Of a stretch of 64,000 bases of DNA, positions 33,481 to 45,286 are shown in pieces. The stretch's first letter is position 1, and each line of letters starts with the position of its first letter. A model generated the notes under the pieces. The model was not told where the DNA came from, did not search any database, and saw only the letters and a list, made by a program, of their open reading frames with translations. This DNA is from Adiantum capillus-veneris. Its lineage: Eukaryota > Streptophyta > Polypodiopsida > Polypodiales > Pteridaceae. A program made the translations under genes and the position numbers. The stretch spans positions 96,601,342 to 96,665,341 of the forward strand of contig CM043953.1 of the NCBI GenBank assembly GCA_014529385.2, in the 5' to 3' direction.

Positions 33481-33922
33481 GAAAATACAGTGGATCGGGG
33501 GATCCATATGACCCCTTAGAAAGCTTTAAGCAAGTGCTAAGAGGAGAACGCATATTCGATTTCTATACTCAATTTAAGGGGTTTGGAATGACATTAGAAG
33601 GGAAAGCATTGACATGGTTCCAAAACATTCCACCAAGGTCAATCATGGACTTGAACACATTAGCTCAAGAATTTGTAGCTGCTTGTTCTAAAACAGGGAT
33701 CAAACACAATACGGTAGCTCAAATCTACAGTTTTAAACAGAAACAAGGTGAGTCTGTTAGGGATTGTGCAACTCGAATGAAACAATACATTGCCAGATGC
33801 CCAGAGCTAGAGATACATGCAGAAGAACGACTAGTATCATTGTTTCTAGAGGGACTGCTAAACAAAGAACTTCATGCTATACTGTATAACAAGAAGCATA
33901 CGACCCTAGAAGAGTGTGTGTC
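33481..33922 (+). pseudogene. Gypsy2 gag core, 5' fragment, interrupted by Copia1
   Basis: It contains the retrotransposon gag core: ...GFGMTLEGKALTWFQNIP, then QEFVAACSKTGIKHN, ESVRDCATRMKQYIARCPEL and SLFLEGLLNKELHAILY. This is the helical capsid-like gag region of Ty3/gypsy elements. The frame is cut after EECVSV by the Copia element at 33923, whose 5-bp duplication GTGTC lies at 33918-33922. Confidence 0.85.
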
Positions 33923-34129
33923 TGTTGGAATTAGGGTTTCAGAGAAGACAAAGGAAGCTCAAGGCACACAATAGAGAGTGTGTTTCTTAGTATGCAATGG
34001 AAAGATAGATAGCCCTAAAGTAATGGGAATATATACAATGCACGGGGAAAAAACCTCCTAAAGAGGGAAAAAATGCCCCTGCGGTCCTAGTGTGTTCATA
34101 CACATCACTACCACATGTATATGGTAACA
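33923..34129 (-). repeat. Copia1 3' LTR (207 bp)
   Basis: It matches 37237-37462 but lacks about 19 bases near its outer end (the AATGCACACAGCTAGAG stretch). Terminal TG...CA is intact. Confidence 0.9.
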
Positions 34130-34141
34130 AATCCCCCCTAG
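34130..34141 (-). promoter_or_regulatory. Copia1 polypurine tract
   Basis: On the minus strand the sequence TAGGGGGGATT abuts the 3' LTR. Confidence 0.8.
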
Positions 34142-34204
34142 AGTGATGCGGTGAACGAGAGCTGGCACATGAGTAAAGGGAAGTGCCATGCCCTAAGGAC
34201 ATGA

Positions 34205-34485
34205 TCATTCCACAAAGGGGAGTAAGCCCAAAGCTTTGTGGAAAGCTTCAAGCTTCTCACGAGACAATGCCTTTGTGAAAAGATCTGCAAGGTTGTCCTG
34301 CGTTGGCACATAAGCCAAGATGATCTCTCCTGCTGAGAGCCTCTCCCTGACATAGTGGTAATGCACCTCAATGTGCTTTGTGCGAGCATGAAAAACTGGG
34401 TTCCTCGCAACTGCCAATGCGCTCTGACTGTAAGTGTAGATAGTGTTGGCAATGTCTTGTCCAACACCCAAATCAGCAAGGGCTG
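34205..34485 (-). pseudogene. Copia1 RNase H C-terminal fragment
   Basis: The translation includes HARTKHIEVHYHYVRERL and TQDNLADLFTKALSREKL, the well-known end of Copia RNase H. It is fused, in a different frame, directly to the end of integrase near 34480, so the whole RT and most of RNase H are missing. Confidence 0.9.
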
Positions 34486-35412
34486 AACAGAATCTTCCAC
34501 AAACACTACATCCCGTGAAACTAGAATACGTTTTGTTTGCGGATGATACAACCTGTAACCTTTGCTTTCGGCACTATAACCAACAAAAATACATTTTACA
34601 ACCTTATCATCCAATTTTCTGCGTTGCACTTGTGGCACCAAAGCATATGCCAAACACGCAAAAACACGCATGTGCTCAATAGAAGGCTTTCTATCATGCC
34701 ATGCTTCATATGGAGTAATAGACTGCAAAGCTTTCGTAGGACACCTGTCAAGTACATAAGTGGCACACATAATGGCCTCAAGCCAAAAAGAATGCGGCAA
34801 AGCTTGACTTTTGACCATACATCGTGCCATTTCCGTCAGTGACCTGTTTTTCCTCTCAGCAACACCATTTTGTTGAGGTGTATAAGGCACTGTACATTGG
34901 TGTTTTATCCCACGACTAGCCAAAAATGCATTAAATTCATGAGACATATACTCCCCCCCTCGATCGGAACGGAGGGTGCCCATAGTACATTTCGAGACAT
35001 TTTCAGCCATAGCCAGAAATTATTTGAAGCACATAAAAACTTTGGACTTCGCTTTAAGAAGAAATACCCATGCATGCCTGGAGTAATCATCAATGAAAGT
35101 CACAAAGTACAGGTAATTGCCCAAGGAGGGAGTTTGCATGGGCCCACAAACATCACTATGCACAAGCTGCAACCTGTATGTGGCCCTAACTGAACCATCC
35201 TTTGGAAACTTAGAACGCTGCATTTTACCCAAAATACAGCCTTCAAAAACATGTTTGACAGGTGCTTCAAGAGGCGGCAAAGAAGCAACCATATCAGATT
35301 TCTGCAAACGTAGCAAACTAGCAAAATTCAGATGACCAAAACGTGCATGCCAAAGTTTTGCATTTGAAATACCCTTGAATCTGCAACAGCATTTGCAAAA
35401 AAAATTACACAC
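34485..35412 (-). pseudogene. Copia1 integrase
   Basis: The zinc-binding part has LWHARFGHLN and EGCILGKMQ, with one expected Cys replaced by Phe (HVFEGC). The core has VHSDVCGPM (first Asp), LRSDRGGEYMSHEF (second Asp) and NGVAERKNRSL (Glu). It is split into two frames at about 35010-35030. The C-terminal part runs to FVEDSVQPLL, where the deletion joint lies. Confidence 0.9.
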
Positions 35413-36593
35413 TTGTCATACAAAGTGAGCTTATACAGCCCACGGCACAAAAGGTCAGATGCAACAATTTCATCACCAAAACTGAGATCATGAACTGTAC
35501 ATCTGTCATCCACAAATTTGACTACAAGTCCAAGTCTAGCAAGTGCGGATACAGACAAGAGATTCTTCTTGATCCCAAGTACATAAAGTGCATCAACAAG
35601 TGTGAAGGAACTGCCATTTGCAGCAGTAAGCACAATCTTTCCAACTCCCTGAACCGGATAAGAGGCATTGTTGGCACAAGTGACTGAATTCCCATGAGGG
35701 ACAGACTCAAGAGAGGTAAACAATCCACGATGTGAGGTAATGTGCTTTGTAGCACCACTATCGAAATACCACACATGTGAATCCGCAGCAAAAACTGACA
35801 AGTATGCATCATGGACAGCAGGATTGTAAGTGCACTCTGCACTAAAAGCCCATTCTGCATCAACATCAGCAACACAGTCTCCTTTCACAGAAGACTCAAC
35901 AATGGTTGCATTTGTAGTGGAACTAGCATTTGAAGTGGAACCACCCTCTTTCTTCTTAGCCTCTTTGGCCTTCAACTTAGGACACGACTTGATCAAGTGA
36001 TCATTGGCTTTACAATAATGGCAATGCATCTTCTTTTTTCCCTTATCACCAGAATTTCCAGACAAATTGCTTCCAGCAAAAGCATTAGGAACAGAATTTT
36101 TGCCACTCGCAGCAGAACCATAAGAAGTGGCTGCATTGTTGTTACCACCCTTTCTTTGAGAAGAAATAAAAGCCTGTTCAATTGCACGTTGTCTAGTCCT
36201 GTTTTTTCTGGAAAGTGACTCTTGCAACAACAATGTGCATAATGCATCAAACTTGACAACTTCTGGATTTCCTTGGGTCATAAGTCTCCAAGTACTAGCA
36301 AAAGTCTGGTAAGAATCTAGTAAGGCATCAAGAACAGTCTGCACAAGGAAACTGTTTGAAATAACTTCACCTGTAGAAATAAGTTGCTCATTGATATCCT
36401 TGACACTAGCAAGGAAAGTGTCCATATCATCTTCCTTATGCATAATCTTCGACTCCAGCTCTTTACGCAGCAAAGCAATTTTAGCCTCATTGCGGCTTGC
36501 ATAAAGACTTGCTAGAATATCCCAAGCCTGTTTTGTAGATTTTGTTGAACGGATGTGAGGAACAATGGTGCACTTCATAGACAACGCAATCAA
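35328..36593 (-). pseudogene. Copia1 gag and protease
   Basis: 421 codons. The gag helical region (SLYASRNEAKIALLRKELES, LDALLDSYQTFAS) is followed by a CCHC zinc knuckle (CHYCKANDHLIKSC), a low-complexity Asn/Ser/Thr stretch, and an aspartic protease motif WYFDSGATKHIT at about residue 280. The last residues read into the pre-integrase segment, then the frame breaks at about 35400. Confidence 0.9.
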
Positions 36594-36872
36594 TGCATGA
36601 TACTACGCATCCTTAACATCCCAATGAGCTTGTTCTTCAGTTGGCAAAACAACTCTAACAGCTGCAATCCTTGCAGCAAGACTTGCAACATCCTCAACAT
36701 CGCCTACATCCTCAGAACTAGGACGTACATCAATGCCCTGCACAATGTTCCAGACACCCTTTGACACAAGAACAAGTTGCATCATATAAGCCCACATAGG
36801 GTAGTTGTCCCCATCCAACCTGTCCTCAGCAGAGCAAACATCTTAAACACATCTGTGTTGTTGTTGTCAACC
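36594..36872 (-). pseudogene. Copia1 gag N-terminus
   Basis: It contains LDGDNYPMWAYMMQLVL, the conserved start of Copia gag. The likely ATG is at 36870-36872 (MVDNNNTDVF) and is in a different frame, so the start region is frameshifted. An in-frame stop follows DVKDA just before the next piece. Confidence 0.8.
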
Positions 36873-37221
36873 ATGGTAAATGCTGCACCTGATGTGAAAA
36901 CTGCCCAAAAATAGGAGAAACGGAGCAGGAACAACCTGTGCTATATAGCACAAACCGTAGAAGACTATAAGGCACATGTTATGCAGAAAACGGCACTGAC
37001 AAAAATTCTACACAAAATGACGAAATAGCGTGTGTTGTACTGCTTGTAGTGGAAACGGATGCCGAAATGAGCCCAAATCAAAATTCTAAGCAAACCTAGC
37101 TCTACGAGCTATCCCAAAATATTTGTCAACCTACGAACGCTCGCCAAAGCTCACTGAAATCGAAGAAAGTGAGCAGGCGTGTGTTGGAGCAGCTGGCGAC
37201 TAAGCCCGGGAGGACGTGACC

Positions 37222-37236
37222 TCCTCTGATACCAAT
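37222..37236 (-). promoter_or_regulatory. Copia1 primer-binding site (initiator Met tRNA)
   Basis: On the minus strand ATTGGTATCAGAG directly follows the 5' LTR end CCAACA. Confidence 0.9.
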
Positions 37237-37462
37237 TGTTGGAATTAGGGTTGCAGAGAAATGCACACAGCTAGAGAAGACAAAGGAAGTTGAAGGCACA
37301 CAATAGATAGTGTGTTTCTTAGTATGCAATGGAAAGATAGATATCCCTAGAGTGATAGGCGTATATACAATGCACGGGGGAAAAAACCTCCTAAAGAGGG
37401 AAAAAATGCCCCGGCGGTCCTAATGTGTTCACACACATCACTACCACATGTATATGGTAACA
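37237..37462 (-). repeat. Copia1 5' LTR (226 bp)
   Basis: Terminal TGTT...AACA in inverted orientation. The GTGTC duplication follows at 37463. Confidence 0.9.
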
Positions 37463-38100
37463 GTGTCAGATGCTATTGACTTAGGAGACAATTGTGATAT
37501 TTTCAATGAAGAAGATGTCCCTAAGGATAACCAAAGTGAGAAAACAGTATCCACTAAACTAGTACAAGTGGGTACTGCTGCTGCAGCACCAGTTTTAGCC
37601 ATAGAAGACATGCTCAAAAGGATGAATGACATGATGAATAACATGCAAAAAACACCTATGAGGGGACCAGGGCAAGGGATACCTCAACAGGGACAACCAA
37701 TTAGACCGCAAAAATGGTGTGCAATCGAGGGTAGATGTACCAACCATGCGACCAATGAGTGCTATTACCGACCAAAGTATGATGGGAATATTCAGTACGT
37801 GCCTATGAGGCCACAAGGACAACCCATGTACAGTTATTAGCCTAGCATGGCCCTAGCTCAAAGACCACCAATGGGAATGGAAAGACCTCAACCTGTGTTG
37901 GGCCAAAAACTCCATATCCTGGACATAATGCAGTGCCTTTAAAGTACATGCATCCATAGGGAGGACACTTCCTAGAAGATTGTCCTAAAAATCCTTTAAA
38001 CAAGGGTAAAACAGTAGTGAACATAGTCCAGGTGATGCATAGTAGCTCATCTGAGAGTGAACCAATTGTTTCAATCAAGGTAATCACCAGAGTCTAGGCT
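37463..38100 (+). pseudogene. Gypsy2 gag, 3' fragment with decayed zinc knuckle
   Basis: It resumes the gag frame right after Copia1 (SDAIDLGDNCDIFNEEDV). A Cys/His segment WCAIEGRCTNHATNECYYRP is followed, after a stop and frameshift, by a second GGHFLEDCPKNP-like piece. These look like a degenerate nucleic-acid-binding knuckle. Several stops follow 37840. Confidence 0.7.
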
Positions 38101-39015
38101 AAGAAAAAGAAACATAACTCCTCTGATGATTCAAGAATACAAAAATTTCCTCTCAAAAGACCAAAAGAAGCAAAAGCAAAAGGTATGAGATGAGAAAATA
38201 GAAACAACGAGTAGAAATTGAGGAGAAACCAAAAAAACTATTCCAAGAAAAGGTGAAAGAAACTGGAAGTGAAATCAAAGAGACCGTTGTAAAATCTAGA
38301 GGATCAATCTTGGTTGATAAAATTTTTTATCCCATTAATGCAGTCTTGGAAGCCTACCAAGCAGGTCTTAAAGTAGACCAAAACATGGAAAACAAATGGA
38401 AAATCTATCCTTCTCCAGACATGGAAGAAACTAAGCTTGAAGCTTATCAAAATTTGGTAAGAATCACGCAAGAGATGCTGGAAAAACAAAAACCCAAGCT
38501 TAAAATTATGACAAAACCTGAGGAGCTGTGGTAAGAGCCAATTTAAAAAAATCCAAATTGGTGGTAGAACCCCACCTTGAAACAAAAGAGCCAGAACTTA
38601 TAGTGCCGAACAACGAAGAAGCCTTAGACGGAATTCCATTCATAGAAGAAGATTGGCCAGGACATTTATGGAAAAAAGTTAGAGAGATCAATGATGGGAT
38701 ACTAACTCTAAAATCAGCTCCTATAGAGGAAGTATGGTTAGACAATCTACTTCCTGATATGGACCTGGATGTACATCCTTGTATAGGGATTGCGGATCTG
38801 GAGCTTCAGGGATGTCTAAACCATGGACCTTGAAAACATTACCCTCTTACTTGGGAGATAACGAAGATGAATCCATAGTGTGTAAGACCACTTAAGTAAA
38901 AAGAACGGAACAAACCGTAGAAGTAGACAACATCCATTCAATCATGTCTACACCCATCGAATGCACTCTTACTTTGGGAGAACTATTGAAAATCAGGCCA
39001 TATCTATGGAATGAT
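38101..39015 (+). pseudogene. Gypsy2 linker between gag and protease
   Basis: Two open pieces, 38253-38534 and 38528-38833, encode charged, non-catalytic sequence (for example ILVDKIFYPINAVLEAYQAG and EEDWPGHLWKKVREINDG). No recognised domain. The rest of the interval is stop-rich. Confidence 0.45.
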
Positions 39016-39035
39016 CTACAAAAACCCTAGAGAAG

Positions 39036-39560
39036 GTGGGAATAATAGGACTAATCTCAAAAAAATTGGGAAATTTGAAACACGAAATGAATAACAAAGA
39101 GATTCGATATGTTCCAATGAGCAAAGTTGGAGAATACTACGAAGGGAAAGAAGGAAACACAACCCTTCCAGTGAAATATAAAGACATAGAAACCATGGCA
39201 ATACTGGATAGTGGGGCAGGCATAGCCATAGCCACAAAAGCAATATGGCAATCTTGGGGACAACCAACCATTAGACAAACTCGAATGAAATTGTAATTGG
39301 CTGATGGACACATTGAAAGACCATTAGGACTGCTTGAAAAAGTGATAATTAATTCATGTGGGATTGAATATCAACACACTTTTCCCATAGTAGACTTTGG
39401 GAAGAAACTCAATTGCGAAATCATATTGGGAAGACCTTTCATGCGACAAGTACAACTCATCCAAGACTGGGGAAACAACTATTTGTGCTTGAAGCAAGTG
39501 GGATCAATAACAAGGGTTAATCTAAAAGATCACACTTATAGAGATGTCATGAAAACGCCC
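39036..39560 (+). pseudogene. Gypsy2 aspartic protease
   Basis: The catalytic motif is AILDSGAGIAIATKAIW, and later EIILGRPFMRQVQLIQDWG gives the ILGRPF / D-W end of retropepsins. A TAA at 39294 interrupts one otherwise continuous frame. The fold order and the neighbouring RT fit a Ty3/gypsy polyprotein. Confidence 0.85.
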
Positions 39561-40620
39561 ATACAAGAGTTCGATTCAGTCTCTTCGGCTGAAACTAAAC
39601 TTCCATCTTGGTTGAACAAAGACCCTATTTGGATATGTGGAGCTTCAAAAAATGGGATTCTAAAAAGAGAAGAATGCATCTTAGAAAGGGATTGCACGGA
39701 TGAAGCTTATGTACCTCAACCCTTTCTAGAGTATTTGTTTGAGCCATTTGAATGGACTCAAATTTTAGCAACAATGAATGTATATGTAAATACGTCTATG
39801 CCTACTCAATGTTGCAATGAGGATGGCTATAACTTAATGCCCATACAAATGATTTCAACCCTTCACATTGAAGACAAAATTCATGCATCCGAGGACTTAA
39901 TGAAATCTCAACAAGTCTTTTCAAACCTCTACTATGATGCAACAGATAAGTTAGAAGAACATTCAGCTACCTCAGATGATCTGGGGTCGGAAAAAGAATA
40001 TGTGAGAGCTAAGCTACTCATGAAAGGAGGGGTGGAAATTTTTTTTGACTTTCCTAACCAGAAATCGAGAAGACAAAAATGGTATACACAAAAAAGAGAC
40101 ACTAGAAACGTGAAAGCTAAACCTATGCCACCAGTCTCTAGTAGAACACAGTTCTTGATGTTGATAGATGCACATGATTGTGTCGAGGACAAAATCACTG
40201 GAAAATATCCTTCCAACAAAAATCCAGAAATCTCGAAAACATCGAGAAGAACGAGAAAGGAAACTCAAGCCTAAAAACCAGGACAAGGGTCCAACGATGA
40301 CACGAGTTGAGCGGAAAAAGAAATATCAAGAGTTGAAAACGGCTCTAAAGGAAATATATACGACCAAAATGGAAACCACAGAAGAGGATGGTAAATATGT
40401 AATGAGTGTTCTATCCCATTACAATAAATATACTCTCCAAGATTGAAGAATCATAGTCAAACAACCTGTTAGAGAACTACGAAAACAGGGCAAGTCCTAT
40501 GAAGAACCTGAAAACGTAAAAAAGTTAGATTTGGCTAAACCAGGAGAAGAGCCTAGACTTTCCTACATTGCAAATGACCTAACAGAAGAAGAAGAATATC
40601 TTTTGTTAATCTTACTAAAA
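39561..40620 (+). pseudogene. Gypsy2 protease-RT linker
   Basis: The frame 39297-40274 continues past the protease through a long non-catalytic region. An overlapping frame 40168-40446 then contains basic residues (RTKSLENILPTKIQKSRK). No domain recognised. Similar long linkers occur in Tat/Athila-type elements. Confidence 0.5.
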
Positions 40621-41384
40621 TAATATCAGGATATCTTTGCTTAGTCTTACAAGGATCTCAAGGGTGTTGATCCAGAAATCTATCAACATACCATACCCAT
40701 GAGAGATGATGCAAAACCAAGTAGACAAAGGTCTTACACATATAATGAGACATTTGCCAGAAAGATCAAAGAAAAGTTGAAAAACTAAAGGAAGCCGAAT
40801 TCATTTATGAAATTGAACACACATATTGGTGTCTCCAATGGTGGTGGTACCCAAGAAGAATGGAAAATTATCAGTGTGTGTCAACCGCAAGAAAGTGAAT
40901 GCAGCTACCATTAGAGACAACTTTCCTCTTCCAATCACTGAGCATGTTTTAGAACGAGTTGCAGGTAAAGAAGCTTACAGCTTTTTAGATGGCTTTTTGG
41001 GATACAACCAACTTTTGGTTGACCCCAAGGACCAACATAAAATTGCTTTTGCAACAGAATGGGGTATTTTTGCCCATCGGGTCATGCCTTTTGGGTTAAC
41101 TAATGCCCCTCCACCTTTCAAAGATTGATAAGCCATGCTTTTAAAGAATATCTTAGGAATTTCTTGGAAGTATATATGGATGATCTATGTGTACATTCAT
41201 CAATCTGGGGTGATCATTTTCGACACCTTAAAAAGGTATTCAAAAAAATGTAGACTTTATAGGATTTGCTTAAATCCTGAAAAGTGCACATTCATAGGTA
41301 GGCAAGGAAAAATTCTTGGACATATAGTGTCTAAAAATGGCATAGCTACTGACATGGATAAAATTCATGTTATTGTTGATTTGC
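40620..41384 (+). pseudogene. Gypsy2 reverse transcriptase, 5' part, interrupted by solo LTR
   Basis: Motifs in order: SPMVVVPKKNGKLSVCVNRK, AATIRDNFPLPITEHVLERV, AYSFLDGFLGYNQLLVDPKD, FGLTNAPPPF, and YMDD at about 41170 (frame +1 relative to the previous piece), then CLNPEKCTFIGRQGKILGHI. At least two frameshifts and stops at 41127-41134. The frame is cut after KIHVIVDL by the insertion at 41385. Confidence 0.9.
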
Positions 41385-44174
41385 TGTGAGGTCCCCACCC
41401 CGCCGTATCAACCAGCGGATTTGATGGTGAACCTGGTGGCCACTAGATCTATTGCGGAAGCAAAAAAAATGGTTCAGGGTTCAACTAGTGGACGATCTCT
41501 CATCACAAAGTGAGTCGAGCTCGAGCCTACTAGAAATGAGTTCTAGCTCCACCTCGCAAGGGAAGCGTACTTAAGCTATCTAGTGATCCTAAGACTCACC
41601 TTCCAAGAGGAGAGAAACCCCGAGTGCCTTTTCCCCCATGTTTCAGAGGCACGTACTCTCGAGATTTCACCGCTCTAGGGGCAATGAGTATTACTAATAT
41701 CAAAGTAGGCACTATGGGGACAGAGAGTTCCCGACCAATCGGGACCACCCATCTCGTAGGCATTGGCTACCTGAACCAAGCCCCCACTTTCCACCCCCAC
41801 ACTCACACTTCCTTGTGTGACCTAATTACTACCACAAAGGTTGTTCAACATAAACATTCCTTTTTTTAATTCCAAAGCACATTGTTCGTTAAGACAGCCC
41901 TTCAACCAGTATTGCAAACAACACCAAGACAGTATTCTAGTAAAAATTCTACTCAAACTTATTCATTAAAATTCCAATGTTCTGGAGGTACAACATCCCC
42001 CCTCCAGCAAGAGTTTACTCCTCCCGTTGTCGCCTAGCTGCCCATACAACTAGGTATGTCCACCGCATAGAAAGCACGACATGGACATTCCCACCGCTTA
42101 ACCAGCAGACATGGGTTCCCACCGCTTAACCAGCAGTCGTGGGTATCCACCACTTAACTAGCAGTCGTGGATTCAAGAGCCCTTAACCAGGAACTCTGCC
42201 CCCTGTGATCAGGAGGGGGTTCATGACTAATTCAACATTGGAAATAAAATGAACATGCCGAGCTAAATTTCCCCTAGCAGACATTCTTTCCTATTGCAAC
42301 AGTATATTCGTCAATCATTTCTTTCCTAGTTTAGAATTTAATATACAAATGAATTCAATTGCCGAGTTTTTCGTCGGATTTCTCCAACATGTTTGGGGAT
42401 ATGTTCATTCCTAGCTAAACGTATGCAATGTTAAATTAAACAACTTGAATAAAACTGTGATCTACCTCTTCCATTTCTTCGTCATTGGCTCGTGAAATGG
42501 CCGGTGCTTGTTCGACCATGGGAGCTTTTCCTTTTCCATTTGTATTGCTCGTTCCCGCCTCGTGGTCGTGGGCACCACCGAAGCGAGTTCTCTTAACCGG
42601 GGCCATTTTACTCACTAATTTAAATGATAAACTTGAAGAAAAGAGCTAAATTCCGAGAGCATCATAACAACCAAATGGCAGATTAGAATTATTAAAGAAT
42701 CCTCCTTAGGCAAGAGATTAGATTTTTCCTTTGAGACTTAGCAATTTTATGGGTAATTCTTTACTTACCCTATAGGAAATGGCTCTAAGGTTAATTACTT
42801 GGCTTAGATGATTAAGAAATTCAAAATTTTACTAATTGATTCACAAAAGAGATGAAGTAAGCAAGCTCATTCATTTTCCTATAGCAATATGAAGATGCAG
42901 AATTGCCGCAGGCATGTGTGACATAAAATTCTCTTCTTAATGGCCTAATGACGGATTAATTTTCAGCCTTAATCACATTTTAATGTGGGAGAATATTGAG
43001 TCTAATTTAATTACAACACTATTGAGTGGTAAAAGAATGAATTTCATCAAATCTACACTATTACTAACTGACAATTTATTAACTATGCTGCCTAGAGAGA
43101 GAATCTTTCCTAATCATGCATTAATCCTTGGTTAAGGATGATGAATGGCTGAATAATTTAGCTAATTGAATGATGATTATGTAATGGAGTATAGCTATGG
43201 AGATTTAGAGAGCAGCTATAGGGAATTATAGCCAAGATTAAGCATAGTAGCTAAGGAATTTGGAGAATAAAGATGAGAATTAAGAAGAGCAGTAATTAAA
43301 CGATGATTACCGTGATTAGGGGCTGAGAATCCTCTGATTTTTCTGATCCAATGAATCCTCAAGATGAGAATTTCGGCAGCACCTCCCTCCTTGCTTCTCC
43401 TTCAAAAACTGTGTGTGTACCGGCAGCACCTCCCCAGTGTGTGTAGGTATGTATGAGTGTGTACTGGGTGTGTGTGTGAGCATGAGTGTGTGTGTGTGTG
43501 TGTGAGCACACCTTTAAATAGGCTCCTCAAGCTGAAAATCGAACCTGCTTTCTATATGCATCTGGGAGCTACTTCAGTTAAGCATGGTAAGTCCAGTTGC
43601 CTACCCCCACCAAATGTCCAGTTGGTTTGGTTAACTGGTTCTCACACTTAGTTGCAAGCTTGGAAACTTCCCAAAGACTCCCACAAGGCAAGAGGGCGCC
43701 CCCTAGCTGCTAAAGCTGGTCTGGAGTGGCCTGGAACCTATTCCCACACAGCCCCGGGCCCCCGGTGCCTCCCCTGACAATTTTATGAAAAATTGGTTTT
43801 AGGCTAAAACGGGCCATACGAGTCGGATTTTGATGCCGTAAATTTCTATACGGAGCTCTAACTAAGACGTACTGGCCCGAGTACCTGCCATATTTAGCAA
43901 CCCCCGGGGTCCGAAAATGCATTTTTTTCAAATTCGGAGCACGAGTGCAGTTTTTCGAGATGGTCAAAAATGGACGGGTCAAGCGACCAAAAACTTACTA
44001 TATTTAGAAAATTTTCACAAAAAATATTTTAATTCACATTTCGAAGCTTTATAAAATTCTAAACATCATGGCACTGACAGAATTCGAAAAACTGCTAAAA
44101 ATAGTAACTTTTTTCCATTATGATCATTTCATGGTACAAGGGTGCTCTTTTTGGTTGGGGTCAGAGACCTTACA
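41385..44174 (-). mobile_element. probable solo LTR (2790 bp) inserted in Gypsy2 RT/RNase H
   Basis: It begins TGTGAGGTCC and ends GACCTTACA, near-perfect inverted ends, with TTTGC on both sides (41380-41384 and 44175-44179). No coding region and no second LTR are visible. On the minus strand the end GGGTGGGGACCTCACA resembles the end of the array LTR (GGCTTGGGAATCTCACA), suggesting a chromovirus-type LTR in reverse orientation. It contains three ~34-bp repeats (AACCAGCAG[A/T]C units, about 42085-42180) and a GT-rich patch at 43445-43505. The rest shows nothing recognisable. Confidence 0.75.
42085..42185. repeat. three ~34-bp repeats in the solo LTR
   Basis: CCACCGCTTAACCAGCAG is repeated with small changes three times. 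Confidence 0.8.
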
Positions 44175-44860
44175 TTTGCCTAGACCGACAACAATCAAGG
44201 GGTTCAAGCCTTTAGGGAAATTGTGGATATTACAGACGGTTCATTTACATGAAACCCATGTATATCTTGATTACACACTTTGAATGGACTTATGAGTGTG
44301 AAGAATCCTTCATGAAGCTTAAGCAAGCTCTCACTTCAGCTCCAATATTGAAAGCACCAGATTGGAATAAGATATTTCACATACATGTAGATGCTTCTAA
44401 TTTTGCCATTAGGTGTATACTAGCTCAACCAAGAGATAGGAATATTGATTTTCCTATCTCTTTATGCTAGCCGACAGTTGAACATGGCCGAAAAGAACTA
44501 TATCACCACAGAAAGGAAAGGATTATGAATTATCTATTTTGTAAAAAAGTATAGGCATTACCTATTAGCCAACAAATTTGTGTTCTTTGTGGACCACCAA
44601 GCCTTATTATACTTGGTAAAAAAGCCGTGCAACACAAGAAGAATAGTGAGATGGCTTATCATTCTTCTAGAATTTGATTTCACTGTAGTTGTAAAAAAGG
44701 GCACTACTCACCAAAGAGAAGATCATTTGTCTAGGATTGTTTCAGGGGAACCACCTAAAGGAGTAGACGATGATCTACGAGATGCCTATTTGTTCACTAT
44801 GAAAATGATACCTCAATGGTCGGAAAACATTGTATCATTGATGACCATAGCTTAAGTGGA
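44175..44860 (+). pseudogene. Gypsy2 RT C-terminus and RNase H
   Basis: After the TTTGC duplication the frame resumes with LPRPTTIKGFKPLGKLWIL, then the RNase H region APILKAPDWNKIFHIHVDAS (first Asp), a frameshifted middle, and FFVDHQALLYLVKKP and IILLEFDFTVVVKKGTTH. Stops at 44283 and 44470 show decay. Confidence 0.85.
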
Positions 44861-44931
44861 TTCACAAATACCACTTCCTATTGCAATTGGATTAATTGAG
44901 CAATCGGCTATGTATCAATGACTGGTTGGGA

Positions 44932-45140
44932 GACTATACAAAAGAGACCGAGATGAAATATTTCTCTTATGCATTAATCCTCATGAGAAAACCCAATACC
45001 TAAGTCAAGCATATATTACCATAGTAGGACTTCACTTTACGGAAGATCAAACTATGTGACAAATCTTGAGATTTGGAGTATGTTGGCCAACTATGAGGAG
45101 TGATGTTCGCTCTTTTGTAAAGGATTGTCCTCAATGTCAA
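44932..45140 (+). pseudogene. Gypsy2 integrase zinc-binding domain, first copy
   Basis: The sequence reads LYKRDRDEIFLLCINPHE, then LHFTEDQT, FGVCWPTMRSDVRSFV and KDCPQCQ. This is the H2C2 arrangement of a Gypsy integrase N-terminal domain, with a stop before QILRFG. A second H2C2 domain follows 150 bases downstream. Confidence 0.75.
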
Positions 45141-45286
45141 AAACAAGCACCATACCTCATGTAACATTGTTCCAAATGTCGCCTATTTCTAAGTAGAGTA
45201 ACTATCTAGTTACTTACTTATCAAGCCGAACATTTTCTGAGGATATGAGTAAACACCGTCAAAAATCAATTGAAAAAGAAGCAAGA

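Larger units (their letters stand above)
33923..37462 (-). mobile_element. Copia1: LTR retrotransposon lacking reverse transcriptase (3540 bp)
   Basis: Two LTRs (33923-34129 and 37237-37462) start TGTTACCATA and end TTCCAACA on the minus strand. GTGTC is present on both sides (33918-33922, 37463-37467). A primer-binding site follows the right LTR and a polypurine tract TAGGGGGGATT precedes the left LTR. Coding order on the minus strand is gag, zinc knuckle, protease, integrase, then the end of RNase H. The RT is deleted. Inserted in gag of Gypsy2, oppositely oriented. Confidence 0.95.

Noticed and set aside
41624-41869. 81-codon ORF within the solo LTR
   Set aside because: Low-complexity composition, no relatives and position in an LTR; not supported as a gene.
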